From NCBI GenBank assembly GCA_020086605.1, contig JACBWW010000015.1:19601387-19665386 (forward strand): a stretch of DNA of 64,000 nt, given 5' to 3'. Each line of letters begins with the position of its first letter. The first letter of the stretch is position 1. This stretch comes from Lanius collurio (lineage: Eukaryota > Chordata > Aves > Passeriformes > Laniidae). The translations under genes and the position numbers were made by a program. This document shows positions 37,035-48,455 of this stretch, one piece after another. Under the pieces are notes generated by a model. The model made no database searches and was not told the DNA's origin. It saw only the letters and a program-made list of their open reading frames with translations.

Positions 37035-40000
37035 GTTTAAAAAATTTAAGCTTTTATTACGTATTCAAATAGGTTGCTGATGTGAAAAAACATACCTTTT
37101 TTGATATACTCATAAATAAACTTAAGATGAAATTTAAGTGCAAACAAATACAGTACTTTTTGTGATAGAGAATATGAAAGCAAAACTGCCTGAATTGTAA
37201 ATGGATTTATTTTCAGAACTTATGTTTGACATTCTTGACTGAAAATGAAAAGTAATTTTGACATTCACATTGAAAATGTACATTTGCTTCCTGCCATGGT
37301 TGGCTTACACTGCCATCAACATGTACTGCATTTTCCCTCAGGAAGCAATGTACAGCACAGGCCTTCTGCTACAAACCTCCCAGACCCATGAATCTGGGCC
37401 TTTATGTAGATTTGGGACAGGAAATTATGTAGAACTGCCTTGGTAAAATATTATATTTTGATGTGTCTTTCATCAAAAACATTACATGGATATTTAATCA
37501 AAAGTTTAAAGGGGAAGGAAGGCGTGACTATAAACTTACTCATGTGTGTGTTTACTTTGAATGTCATTGGATTGCAAACCAGAGAAGAACAGATCTGTGT
37601 TCCTAGGAGTTCAAATGTTAAGTAATACTGAATTTAATTGTTAAGATGAGGTAGTCTCTCCACACTGTGTATATTCTGTCTGTCCTAATTGAGTCATGGT
37701 ATTTGACCAGAATGACATCGAGCTGTAAAAGTGATTTCCTTGAAAATAAAGTGTGTATCTTCAAGACAATTGTTATGTGATTAAAGACAATAAAATTGTT
37801 GCTAAATGCAAAGAAAATTGCCTCCAAGCTAGCAAACTAGAAATACCCTTAACCTGAAACCCTTCAGACTTATTTACCACACATTTGATAGCACAGGTTA
37901 TTAATTTATTTCCTATTTTATATGCCAGAATTGTGCATATGCTTATAGGTAAGTACTAATCTGTTTATGAAGAATGAAAGTTATTTATTGCCACTCAGAT
38001 GAACATAAAGATGAGATCCCTGCTCAGTGACTCATAGGTCTTATGCTGCAACGTTTTGAATGCACAGAAGAGATAAGGAGTGTCTTAAAGTCCCTCCCAT
38101 CAAGTCAGTGGGAGGGAGAGGTTTTTTTATTGCCTTGGAATCTGCTCGGGTTGTTGCAGCTCCTAATAGGAAAGACATTAACAACCATTCAATTCCACAG
38201 GTATATTAAGTCTGTAGACACATTGGCTGAGGAATAAACCTTTCCACAGGTTTGGGGGTTTTTTATATGTCTGGTGATAGACATTAGTGAGCCAAGGAAG
38301 GTGGTTGATTGGATTAATACAAATATTTTCTGAAGGAGATTTGAATCTGCTGAGTAAGAACTGGGTACAGAAGCTTTTATTGGAAAACATTCTGCATCCT
38401 ATACATAATTTTGGGGAAGGGTTAGAAATGCCTTTATTATTGAAACATTTAAAGAAAAAGGCAAAGAAATGTTAATTGCATTCAGATAAGACACTTGGCC
38501 AAAGGGCAAGCAGAATTCACTATAACTGAACAACTATAAATGCAAAACTGATGGAAAGATTGCTCTTTCCATGAAAACATTTAGATGATTGGTTTCAGTA
38601 GTGGAAGCTTCATTTGGGGTCAGTATCTTTATCTGGGTAGAAAAGAGAATCTTTGCAAATACTTCAAAACTAAATATATTCAGAGTTATAATATTAAAAG
38701 CACTGGAAGTACATAATCAATGCTCAAGTTTCAGAGAACCAATAAATTTTAAATTATTAAATTTTGGGAGGAATTTTTTTCTGGAGATGTCTCTCAGAAA
38801 TTGACCACTGTGTGGTTTTTTGCCTGTATTAATAGCAAAATGCTAGATAAGATGAACAGCAGTATGTCTTGATTCCTCAAACGGCCCAAAGCTTTGAAGT
38901 AGATGGCATGCCTTAATTTTTTTAAGTACTTGAGAGTCTAAGACTCTAGTGAAATTTTCTGAATTGCTGGAACATCCAATTAATAAAAAAAGATCAAAAA
39001 TTAAAGAGATTGTTTTCTGCAATGTTACACTTCTGGGATACCTAAAGCCGGATTAAAAACTGATGTAAATTACAAAAGTACTACAAATTGTCCACAATTC
39101 CTGCTAAAGCTTACGAATTACTATTGTTTGGTCATGGTCCTGTTGTACTTAGGCCTAGGCCTAAGGTATCTGTGTGTGTACATATAGATCATGAAACATT
39201 TTGCTTGATTCAGCTCTTTTCAAATGCTGCATGAAATCCTTTCCCCTTTCAGGAAAATCCTCTGACATCAGTAGACAAGGAGTTCACCCATCTCATTAGT
39301 GCAGAATTACTACTGAATGTGTAAATCTGAATTGAAAAAAAAGTAACTGAGTTAATTGTACCATGAAGAGCACTTCATTCATCTCAGCTGCAGCAAGCAT
39401 ATACATGCAGGCATAAATATCACACGCAGGTACATGAGATACATGAGAAAGATTTTGTCTAATTTGTTTGTATAGCCAGCCTTTTCTCTTAAAATTGATA
39501 CTTGATCATGAGGGAGATATTACAAAAGTTATATGGTTGTAAATAATGATCAACTCAGTGCCACAATGATTACACTTTGAGCATCTATATACAGAAAGCA
39601 TGTGTAGTTTCTCTGCATCATCACTTTTCCCTGCATCCATAGCTATCCTTTTTTCAAGTTTTGGCACCTGGATAGCTGATAGTAATTTAAAATGAAGACT
39701 AAGAAAGAATCCCATGTATGAAGAGACCTTGAGTAAAGGTTTAAATGTGGAACGTAAGTGGAACAATGATAATTCTGGCCATCTAACATTTCTTGTTTTG
39801 AAATGAAACCTCTTGCTAATTCAGTCTGACATAATAGGCCAAATTTTGCCTCCCTTATTTATCTTATATATGTGGAATGTGACGTTTGAGTAACAATAAA
39901 TGAAGAAATGACAAATCCTAGGTGAAATATTGTTCAGTCTTTACCTGAAAGAGACAGTTATGGACCTTCTGTGGAATAACTTGGATTGATCAAAACTCAG

Positions 40001-40192
40001 TAGTTGTATTTCTAAACTTAATCATTTGTTTAGAGACCATATCAATCAAGGAGAATATTTATGAACCATATTAATTGATAAAAATGTGTCCTTGGGACAA
40101 TATTATTTGCTTTACCATGTAATACATCCAGCTCTTGCTCATGGTTTGTTTCATCACTTGACAGTCACTGTCCTGGGAGGGGACTGTAGCAG
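37035..40192. other. Intergenic DNA, no gene recognised
   Basis: AT-rich non-coding DNA. The notable item is an 18-bp perfect palindrome at 39148-39165. No gene or repeat family is recognised in the rest. Confidence 0.5.
39148..39165. repeat. 18-bp perfect palindrome
   Basis: CTTAGGCCTAGGCCTAAG equals its own reverse complement. It contains two AGGCCT hexamers arranged around a central CTAG. Confidence 0.95.
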
Positions 40193-40521
40193 TTTGCTCT
40201 CTACAACTCTCTGAAAGGAGTGTGATCCAGGTGGGGGTCAGCATCTTCTCCCAGGCAGTCAGTGGCAGGATGAGAGGACATAGCCTCAAGCTGCACCAGA
40301 GGAGGTTCAGTTTGGACCCCAGGAATAATTTTTTCACTAAAAGGGTGGTTGAGCATTGGAATAGGCTGCCTGGGGAGGTGGTGGAGTTACCATCCCTGGA
40401 AGTGTTGGAGGCAATTGGATGTGGCACTTAGTGCTATGGTTTAGTGGGGGTGGTGGTGTTTGGTCAAAGGTTGGACTCCATGGTTTTGAGTGTATTTTCC
40501 AACCTTAATGGCTCTATGATT
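40193..40521 (+). mobile_element. CR1 LINE 3' end
   Basis: A well-preserved CR1 3' segment in sense orientation. It runs from TTGCTCTCTACAACTCTCTG and CCAGGTGGGGGTCAGCATCT, through GGACATAGCCTCAAGCTGCA, AGGAGGTTCAGTTTGGACCC, GGCTGCCTGGGGAGGTGGTG and GGATGTGGCACTTAGTGCTA, to TTCCAACCTTAATGGCTCTATGATT (shown in part). It is among the least diverged copies in the window, suggesting one of the younger CR1 subfamilies here. Confidence 0.95.
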
Positions 40522-43500
40522 AGTTTCATTTTATAGCTGCACACTCTTTGATTTACAAGTGGTGAATCTCCATTGAAACCTCCTGATTGCTAAATTTATA
40601 ATACCATCTGATCCTGACAATTATTTTTGCAAACACTGGCCCTCAAAGCCAGTCAGCATCCTCTGTCCTATCCTTTCTGTCTGCCAAGTCCCCGTTCTTT
40701 ACTAAATGTTGACAAAACACTGGTGCTACTGAGTGTCTATTTAATTTTTGACTGATTTTCCTGCTGCATGAGATCACTGGCAACTGCTAGAACACATTCT
40801 TGCTTTCCCAAACTTTGTGTTTATTTCCCTGAAGATCTTGCCATCTGCTGTGCTCAGCTGCCCAAATAAGTAAAATTTTCCATGTCTTATAATTTTTTCC
40901 TAAAAATATTGTCTTTTCTCTCAATATTTCCAGTTTTCATCAGGTTCTTTATGATCAATTCACCACTAAATAACATGTATCATGACAGGCTGTGTTACCA
41001 AAAACAAGAGTATTGATTTTGGCAGCAGGACAGAGGTTACTGAAGCAACATTCAGTAAGTGGCATTCCAGATATTATCTAGAGGTCAGCCAACAGAACTG
41101 TGGAGAAGAGATTCATATATGATGCTGTTCATGCAGTGCATATTTCTTTGGCCTTACTTAGCATTTACACCTCATTTATTCTGACTTGCTTACTGTTGCC
41201 AACCCCAAGTGCTCAAAATCATGAAATTGGCTTGAAAATTATAATGCTTTAAGCAATAATACATTTAGAAATTCTCAACCCAGAGTGCTTGCACTTTGGA
41301 GCATTCTATAGCTAGCAGGCAATGTGCTGTCTTGGGGGGAGGGCATAAATGACAGGAGGTATTAATACAAAGTGTTGTGACCCCCTCCGAGCTGAGAAAA
41401 CACCAAATATCTCACTTTTGAGAGCTCCTTCATGCTGGCTGAGTGACTGAGTTACTTTTGATTTATACTAGCATAAGTAAATCAGAATACTGCATAAATA
41501 AGTTATAAAATTTCTGTGTGCAACAAAAATAATGCATTTTTTCACCTGTTAGAACTCAAATGATCACTCTTCCTTCCTACTCGTTCCATATTATTGTTTC
41601 ACTTTAAGAATCAAGTATGCAAAAGCTGTTGGAGATGGAAGGGCACACTGTGCAATTCCATGGAGAACTGAAGCAGTGAGGACATCCATGCTGCTTGACT
41701 GGTTAGTTCTCATGTTAATCTGTTTATGCTCATCATCTCTATTGCTTAATGACATCACAAGATTAGTCTGAACGTACCTTGGGTCAGCCTGAGCCACACT
41801 TGAAGTCTTTGCACTACCAAAATGGGAATTAGTCTTGATTAAATGAAAGTACTCTGTTCCTTTGCCTTGAAATGTGTTCAGAAATAGAAATGTGGCAAGG
41901 AAACGCAGGGGAAACAAACAAACAAGCACCCAAAATCTTGAATACCTTACAGTCAACTCTTTGAAGACTAGAACTGGAACACAGAGCAGAGATTTCTTGT
42001 GAATTTTAACTCTAAAACGATTTTGTCTATAGCTTCACCAAGCAAGCTTTTCACATTCTCGTACCCAGGTCCTCATGTATTTTTCTCTTCGGTGATTTCT
42101 AGTGGGACGAGAGTGGGAGGTTAAGGGAAGGAGAAGCATGAAGAATGAATGAGTGTTGCTCCATGTGAATCCTGGGGACTCCCATAAAACCTAAAAAAGA
42201 AACAGTGGAGGAGGAATTGGCTGGCTGCTAAAATGCTCTGTGGGCTACATCCTGTCTGTGGCTCTGGCAGAACCTGCACACCTTTTCAGTTTGTGGTGTG
42301 TGCTGGGAGTGGAGACGGCGCTGGCCACAGCAGCGTGTGCAGCTCACACAGAGGCTGTGCCCTGGCACTGCACCCTCCTGTCCACGTGGACACGCCAAGC
42401 ACGCCTGGTTTGGGAATCATCTGCTTCACACACATGGGAAGCTCACCTTAACCAGCACGATCCTACAAGGATGAACTTTCACTGTGAACCGGGTGAAGGG
42501 TTTTTTCTCCAAAACAATCTTGAATTTTCATCCTACAGTACAGTGTCTTTCTCCAGCTCTAGAAAATTTTCCTGAAATGTCTTTATATCACTTCGTATAG
42601 TTCAGCAGAGTGCAAAATAACCTCTTGGTGTTTGCTTTAGTTCTGTCATATTATGTTTACAAATTCAAAAGGACCTAACATAAATAGCTGTCAACACTTA
42701 CATATTACTGTGATTCACTGACTTCACTACAAGAATTTTTGTATAGCAGCAGAAAGAGCATCAGTATAAAAATCTTATCTTGAAAGCCACTGCAGTTGTT
42801 CATCTCTCTTTCAATAAGTGTGTGCACAGTGAATCTAATTATTCTACTTGAGATATAATTACCCAGCTGCCAGAACAGGACATCAAAATGGTACCTCAGC
42901 AGTAGCGTGTGGGCCTGAACAACTGAGAGTGAAGGGCTTTCTTTTTCCTGTACTGCCACAATACATATTGCTTTGATCATCTGGATTTAAAAACTCATAT
43001 AAGTGGGGGGGAAAGGGAGAAAAGAGAAGAAATTACCAAAATCAAAGGATGTATGTCTCTTCTTCTGTAACTTTTGTTTATTCATAGGTCAGAATTTCCT
43101 AAAACTCTGCTGAATTTTTTGGTGGGAGGATCAGTTCTGACAGGATCCTACTCTGCAGTTTTCAGGATGGAGGAGTTCAGCTTTAAGGAAACACTGTTTG
43201 GAGTCTGTAGTTTGTTATAGCTATTTAATATCTATCCATAGACTAGGAATTCTTGCAGCACTGATAGCAAGTTGCCTATCTGTGGTCCTGTGGCCTATGA
43301 CATCTCAAACCTCTCACGTGGAAAGACATCAGCAGGCAGCAAACATCACAGCCTGGGATTTAAATCATGTCTGCTGTGCCATGGGAAAGGAGAAGCAGAG
43401 AGACCTGTTGATCCACTCTTACATAACCATGCAGTGGACAAATACGCATCTGGCGTGTATTACATTTTGAAAAAGCACTGAGCTCTAGGCTTCTCAATTC

Positions 43501-45081
43501 TCAGAATCAAAAATGTAGAAATTCTAGAGCAGAGTTGGTATTGCAAAATGATGAACAGCTATCTCAATACTACAGGAGAACTGTGCAGCCAGGACTGTGA
43601 TGTCCCCAGCTAGTTCAGTTTAGTTTTACTGTCTGGAAATGCAATTCTGGGGACCTCAGTTTGACACCTCACCTAAAAGGTCTGGTTTCTCAGAGATCAC
43701 CATGGTATCTTCCTTCAGCGGTGACTCAGGGAGCTCTCGATTGCACAAGACTATTCCTGGCAGTAAAACTATACTGGGAGACATATTTAGCTCTTGTGGA
43801 AGACTGTGGAGCTTCACTGAAATAAATGGACTAATTGAGGAGTAAGGTAAAACCACTGACTTTAATGGCTTGAATGTTGCCTTCCTTTTTTTTTTTTTTT
43901 TCCCTGACAAAATCATAAACAAGGAGCAATTTAGGGAAAAATTCTGGCTAAAATACTCCATCTAGCTAGCCTGATTGGTGAAATTCATCTGACAAATGAA
44001 TGACAATATTCAAATGAATAACTGGAAAAAGTTAAGCAAAATCATGATGGACTACGACCAATAGCTTGTACTAGTATCACCAGGAAGATGTCCTAAGTGT
44101 CAGTGCAATGAAGTAGTCAAGAAAGAGACTTTGTCACTGAACGTCCAAGAGAAAGTGCTGTACTTTCATGCATGGCATCTTTTACTTGCCTACAGAAACT
44201 CCGTGTGGAGTATTTAGAAAAAAAGACTCACATAGTCAGCAGGTTGAATTGATAAATTTGCTGGCATAAAATGCCATAAAGAACTTTCTGAATTAATTAG
44301 AGGTGTCAGGGCATTCAGCATTCAAAGATATGATTCCTAGGAATAAGAGACTGCCATGGATTCTAGCTCTTTGGATAAAAGCCAAACTTTTATGCAAACC
44401 AATAAGGCATGATCTGTGCAAACTGCTTCACTACGTTCCTGCTGCCTAGTCTTGGTGACCAGTGCTCCAAGGGAAAGTTCCATCAGTGGGGGCTGAAGTT
44501 TCTTTCTGGCAATGGCTGATGAGAGCCGAGTAGAGTTTTTCTCTTTATGGTCTGGGACAAGGATTTTGTTTTGCAGGGGGCTAAGACTGATGGACCTGTA
44601 ATTATGATCAGGTTTACTGTGGATTATACAAATTAAATGATGATGTATAGGTGTTTCAGAAGAAATGCAGACTGTGGTGCTTGGGAATCTCAGCTTGGTG
44701 TTGGTCAATGCAGGGTTAAGCAGTGCTTTCCTGACTTGATACCCTTTCATTCACTAGTTGTATGTGGTCCCTGTGTTATTTTTACTGGAATACAGTTCTT
44801 CATTTTCATGCCATTAAAAAGAAGTGATTTTTAAAAATGAATACATAAATAAAAATGTGCAAACACAGGGTTCACATTTAATTGGAATTTTGGTTTGGTT
44901 GCACTTGAAACCACACTTTCTTCCTCTTGTATGCATCCTATCCTACAGTATGGCTAGTGCACCCACAGAGAGCTAACTCTAAATTTGAGTGCTTGACACT
45001 CTCAGCAAAAGTGAATTCATAAATGGTGTGCATTACCAGAATTTGTGCTAATTGGGTTTTACATCTGGATGTGTTTCTGAG
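40522..45081. other. Intergenic DNA, no gene recognised
   Basis: Mostly AT-rich non-coding DNA, with a GC-richer, CpG-bearing patch at about 42230-42460 and a poly(T) tract at 43886-43901. No gene, RNA gene or further TE is recognised. Confidence 0.5.
43886..43901. repeat. Poly(T) tract, 16 bases
   Basis: Uninterrupted run of 16 T, poly(A) on the minus strand. No polyadenylation signal or gene remnant is visible beside it, so I do not call a retrocopy. Confidence 0.9.
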
Positions 45082-45350
45082 TGTATTTCCTAATCACTAA
45101 AGCCATTGGGACCATCTAGTCCAGCCTTCTTCACAGCAGGGCCAATTTCTACTCAGAGTTCAGTATCTTGCTACTGAAGCAGACAGCATCTTTTTATAGA
45201 CACCCTGACATGATTTAAAAGCTCCAAGTGTCCCAGCATATTCCAGGGCAACCAATCCTGCTGGTTAATTACTCACAGTGTTAAAAATGTGTGTCTTGTT
45301 TCCAGTGTGAATTTTGCTGAGTTCAGCTTCCAAGCTCTGCATCTTTGAAT
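45082..45350 (-). mobile_element. CR1 LINE 3' UTR fragment, minus strand
   Basis: The + strand shows the reverse complement of an older CR1 subfamily tail: GACCATCTAGTCCAGCCTTC, TTCACAGCAGGGCCAATTTC, AAAAGCTCCAAGTGTCCCAG, CAACCAATCCTGCTGGTTAA, TTACTCACAGTGTTAAAAAT and CTTGTTTCCAGTGTGAATTT. These match the typical 'tctagtccagcc ... ggttaattacccTcac ... ttatttccagtctgaa' block of avian CR1. It is truncated and moderately diverged. Confidence 0.85.
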
Positions 45351-47854
45351 GTGAAATGTGAAACTTCTTGTTTATTTCTTATGTAGCTTGTCTGCACAAG
45401 GAAAGGAAATGATTCTCTGCAATTGGCAAGTAGAGGGGACAGAAGGGTGTTAGGATTCTTTCATCTTCCTTCTCCATTTGGAAAATCAGCATACTCTTAG
45501 GAGAAATTCAGTGTAGTGTTTTTAGCTTTACTTCATACAAGTTTTCTATATGCTTTTCATAGAATGGGAATATTATATATGAATGATATGCAGAATATGA
45601 AGAACTTCAGAGTAAAAGGCTAGTGTCTGCTCCTAGTATGTCAGCAGTTTCTTTTTCCTCCGTTTTGTGCTAGTATTTATTTCATTGGCCTCCCTGATTA
45701 ACTTCATCCATTGTTTCTGCAGGGTCTTGCCACCACAATCTTTTGATTATTGCCAAGCTTAGTAGTTTCTGGAGTGATATTATACAGCTTGTCTGGGAAA
45801 TCTCAATGCAGATGGAAGCTGGCTGCTATGTGTGTTACTGTTGGCAGTGACTATATATTTAGAGCAGTATTAGCAAATTTTTAAATAGGAGAAACCCAGA
45901 TTTACCAAGCTCATCTCTGTTTGTGAGTGACATAGTCAGAGTTTACCCCAATTTATTTTGGTAGATAGTTCAGAGACAGTGGCCAGAGAAAGCTTGAGGA
46001 CATTCAAAGTACACGCTCTGATTGGGAGAAATTGGTGACCACTTAAAATTAAGTTTAAAATTAAGAATCTCCAGAATACTTTGGAAAGTGCTTCTGGACA
46101 CTATGAGAGTATATGCTGGGAGTCTGTGAAATGGTTCCTTCCTGGGAAAGAATCACTGGAAAATGTCCCATCAGTGTCTTAATCATCCCTCCCTATCACT
46201 GCCCACCATGAGCTACCACAGAGCTAAGAAGATGGGCAGAAAAAGAAGTGAGGGAGGAGGGGAGGGAAGGCAGGAACGGGAGCTTTAATGCAAAGGTTCT
46301 TCTACAAGAATGTGTATGGTTATTGCAAGGTGCAATCTTCATCCTTAAAGAGAAGCATGCTGCTATAAAACTTTTCTGAAATACTCTTCCAGGCACTTCC
46401 AAAATGAGGGAGGAGGGGGAATAAAAAATCCAAACTAAAATGAGAGAAAAGAAGTGAAAACAAAAGAGGAAAATTTTGAGGACACAGAAATGGAAGGAGG
46501 TGAACCAATCTTCCCCACTGCATATTCTCCATCTGAAACCATGAATATGCAAATGAGTATCTGAACAAACATTATCACTGACACAAATTCCCTTCCACAG
46601 CATATTTGTGTTGCCATGCATATGAATAATTGCATTAGTAAGGCAGAAGGTCTGGTTCCCATATTTTACATGCATCTGTATTTTATCTGTGGCTATGCTT
46701 TGCACTCTAATTATATGGTGTTGGAGGCATCCATTTGTCTTGTTTCTTTCCAGTGAACAACACTTTTTTTTCCCAGCTGACCCAATGACTAAAAAAAATT
46801 GGAGCAAGAATAAAAAGCTCAAGCTAAGTCTGGACAGGAAGGAGGCAAAAGGAAAGCATTTTAGCAAAGAGATGGAGGTCAGGTCGTCTGCCATCTGCTA
46901 GACTTTGTTTAATTGTATATCTGCACAGCAGCAAACACTTTTCTCTGTCTCGTCTCTCTTCCCTTTCTCTTCCTGTAAGCTCCATGACTAAAATAGGTAG
47001 ATTCAGAGATGAAATGACATGACACTCTTTCCCAGCTGGGGAGAACATGACACAAGCACATGGTTCTAGCACTCTCTGTGACTTTTGTGTTTGGCACGAG
47101 TCACGGTGCCAGGGCTGCTCCCAGCCTTCAAGTATCCAGGGACCAATGTACTGTAACAGCATCCAGATCCTTCACTGGTATAGTTGTCATCAGCCCTTTC
47201 CCAGCTGATATATATAAGTGGAAAACTTCTGAGAATCTGGCAGAGCATGCATGTCCTGGGCTACTCAATTTTGCAAGTCTCACCAATCCCACTCTGAAGT
47301 CAGGATAAGCACTTATCAGTTTTTTAACTCAGAGCAAACCCATTTTTGCAGATATTAGATTAATTCATTACTAAGCAGAAGGCCAGCACTATAGTACTTA
47401 AATGTCATTTATGCCTTATCTGAAGATTTTAATGGGACTTATTTGGTATATGATCTTGGCCTGGCCTTGGCACAAGGGTTATTTTCACCCGAAATGAACT
47501 ACTGAGGGGCTGACAACATCTTTTGGAAGACAACCAGCAAGAAGTCATTACTCTTGGGATAGCTGTGAACTCCAGGGGAGTTAGAGAAATATTTCCATCT
47601 TAGGCAGAAAGCAGTGTCATATAAGGAACGAACCCAAGTGCTGGGTTTATTGGCAAAGCTAAGAGAGCAAGAGTAACTGAAAAGTGTTTACTTACACTCA
47701 ATAAGAAACATCCTAATGGTTTTGAATACTGTTAATGTCTGCTCCTTGCCTTAAGTTTAAATTATTTTCAAAAACCATTAAAGTCAAGATGATGAAACTG
47801 TCCCATCATATAGAGAACATCTATTGATAGAATGGATGTGTTCTGTACCTATGA
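45351..47854. other. Intergenic DNA with purine-rich and octamer-bearing segments
   Basis: Contains a 232-codon minus-strand open frame (46196-46894) that is explained largely by purine bias on the + strand (for example 46240-46275 and 46405-46500). At 46545-46720 lie ATGCAAAT, GCATATGAATAATTGCATTA and CTAATTATATGG, an AT-rich cluster of POU- and homeodomain-type sites of the kind found in conserved vertebrate enhancers. No coding gene is recognised. Confidence 0.4.
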
Positions 47855-48140
47855 GAATCATAGAATCAGGTTGTAAAAGACCTTTAAGGTTATCAAGTAC
47901 AACTTTTAACCACCAAGTCCATCATTAAACCATGTCCCCAAGTGCCCCATTTATAAGTCTTCTAAATTGCCCCTGGGCTGGTGATTCCACCACTTCCCTG
48001 GGCAGCCTGTTCCACTGCTTGACAACCCCAGCTCTTCACCTTGTTGACCCTCCTACAACTGGCCTCAACCATTGATCCAACCTGTCCAGATCCCTCTGCA
48101 GAGCCTTCCTACCTCCAGCAGATCAACACTCCCACAATCA
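47855..48140 (-). mobile_element. CR1 LINE 3' end, minus strand
   Basis: Reverse complement of a CR1 terminus: GAATCATAGAATCAGGTTGT, AAAAGACCTTTAAGGTTATC, CAAGTGCCCCATTTATAAGT, GCCCCTGGGCTGGTGATTCC, CACTTCCCTGGGCAGCCTGT and CTGTCCAGATCCCTCTGCAG, ending with CAGCAGATCAACACTCCCAC at about 48135. It adjoins a CR1 endonuclease fragment in the same orientation, so both probably belong to one internally deleted element. Confidence 0.93.
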
Positions 48141-48455
48141 TTAAGCCATCAAACTACTCTCTAACATACAGGGCTACCCCACCACCTCTCCTTGCCTATC
48201 CCTACATCCATTGTAGTATCCATTACAACACTCCAGTTGTGTGAATCAACCCACCAACTTATGTCATAGTTTTCCTGCTGCACCTCGGTTTCCAGCTCCT
48301 CCTCCTGGTTGCCCATGCCACATGCACTGGTGTAGATGCACTTCAGCTGTGCTATGGATCCTGCCACCTTTTTAAGGGACAAAGCCTTAATTCCTACACG
48401 ATCATTCCTAGGCACTTCCATTGTTTTTAACACATCCATAACCCTCGTGTCTCTG
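48141..48455 (-). mobile_element. CR1 LINE ORF2 start, endonuclease N-terminus, minus strand
   Basis: On the minus strand the frame from 48439 gives MDVLKTMEVPRNDRVGIKAL, then LKKVAGSIAQLKCIYTSACG, GNQEEELETEVQQENYDI and WWVDSHNWSVVM. This is the N-terminal part of the CR1 ORF2 endonuclease, where the family has a CIYTNA..MGNKQEELE..VQQENYDI..ITETWW pattern. The ITET segment just before WW is missing here (NYDI runs straight into SWW). The catalytic core and all of the reverse transcriptase are absent. The fragment is joined at about 48140 to the CR1 3' end. Confidence 0.92.
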
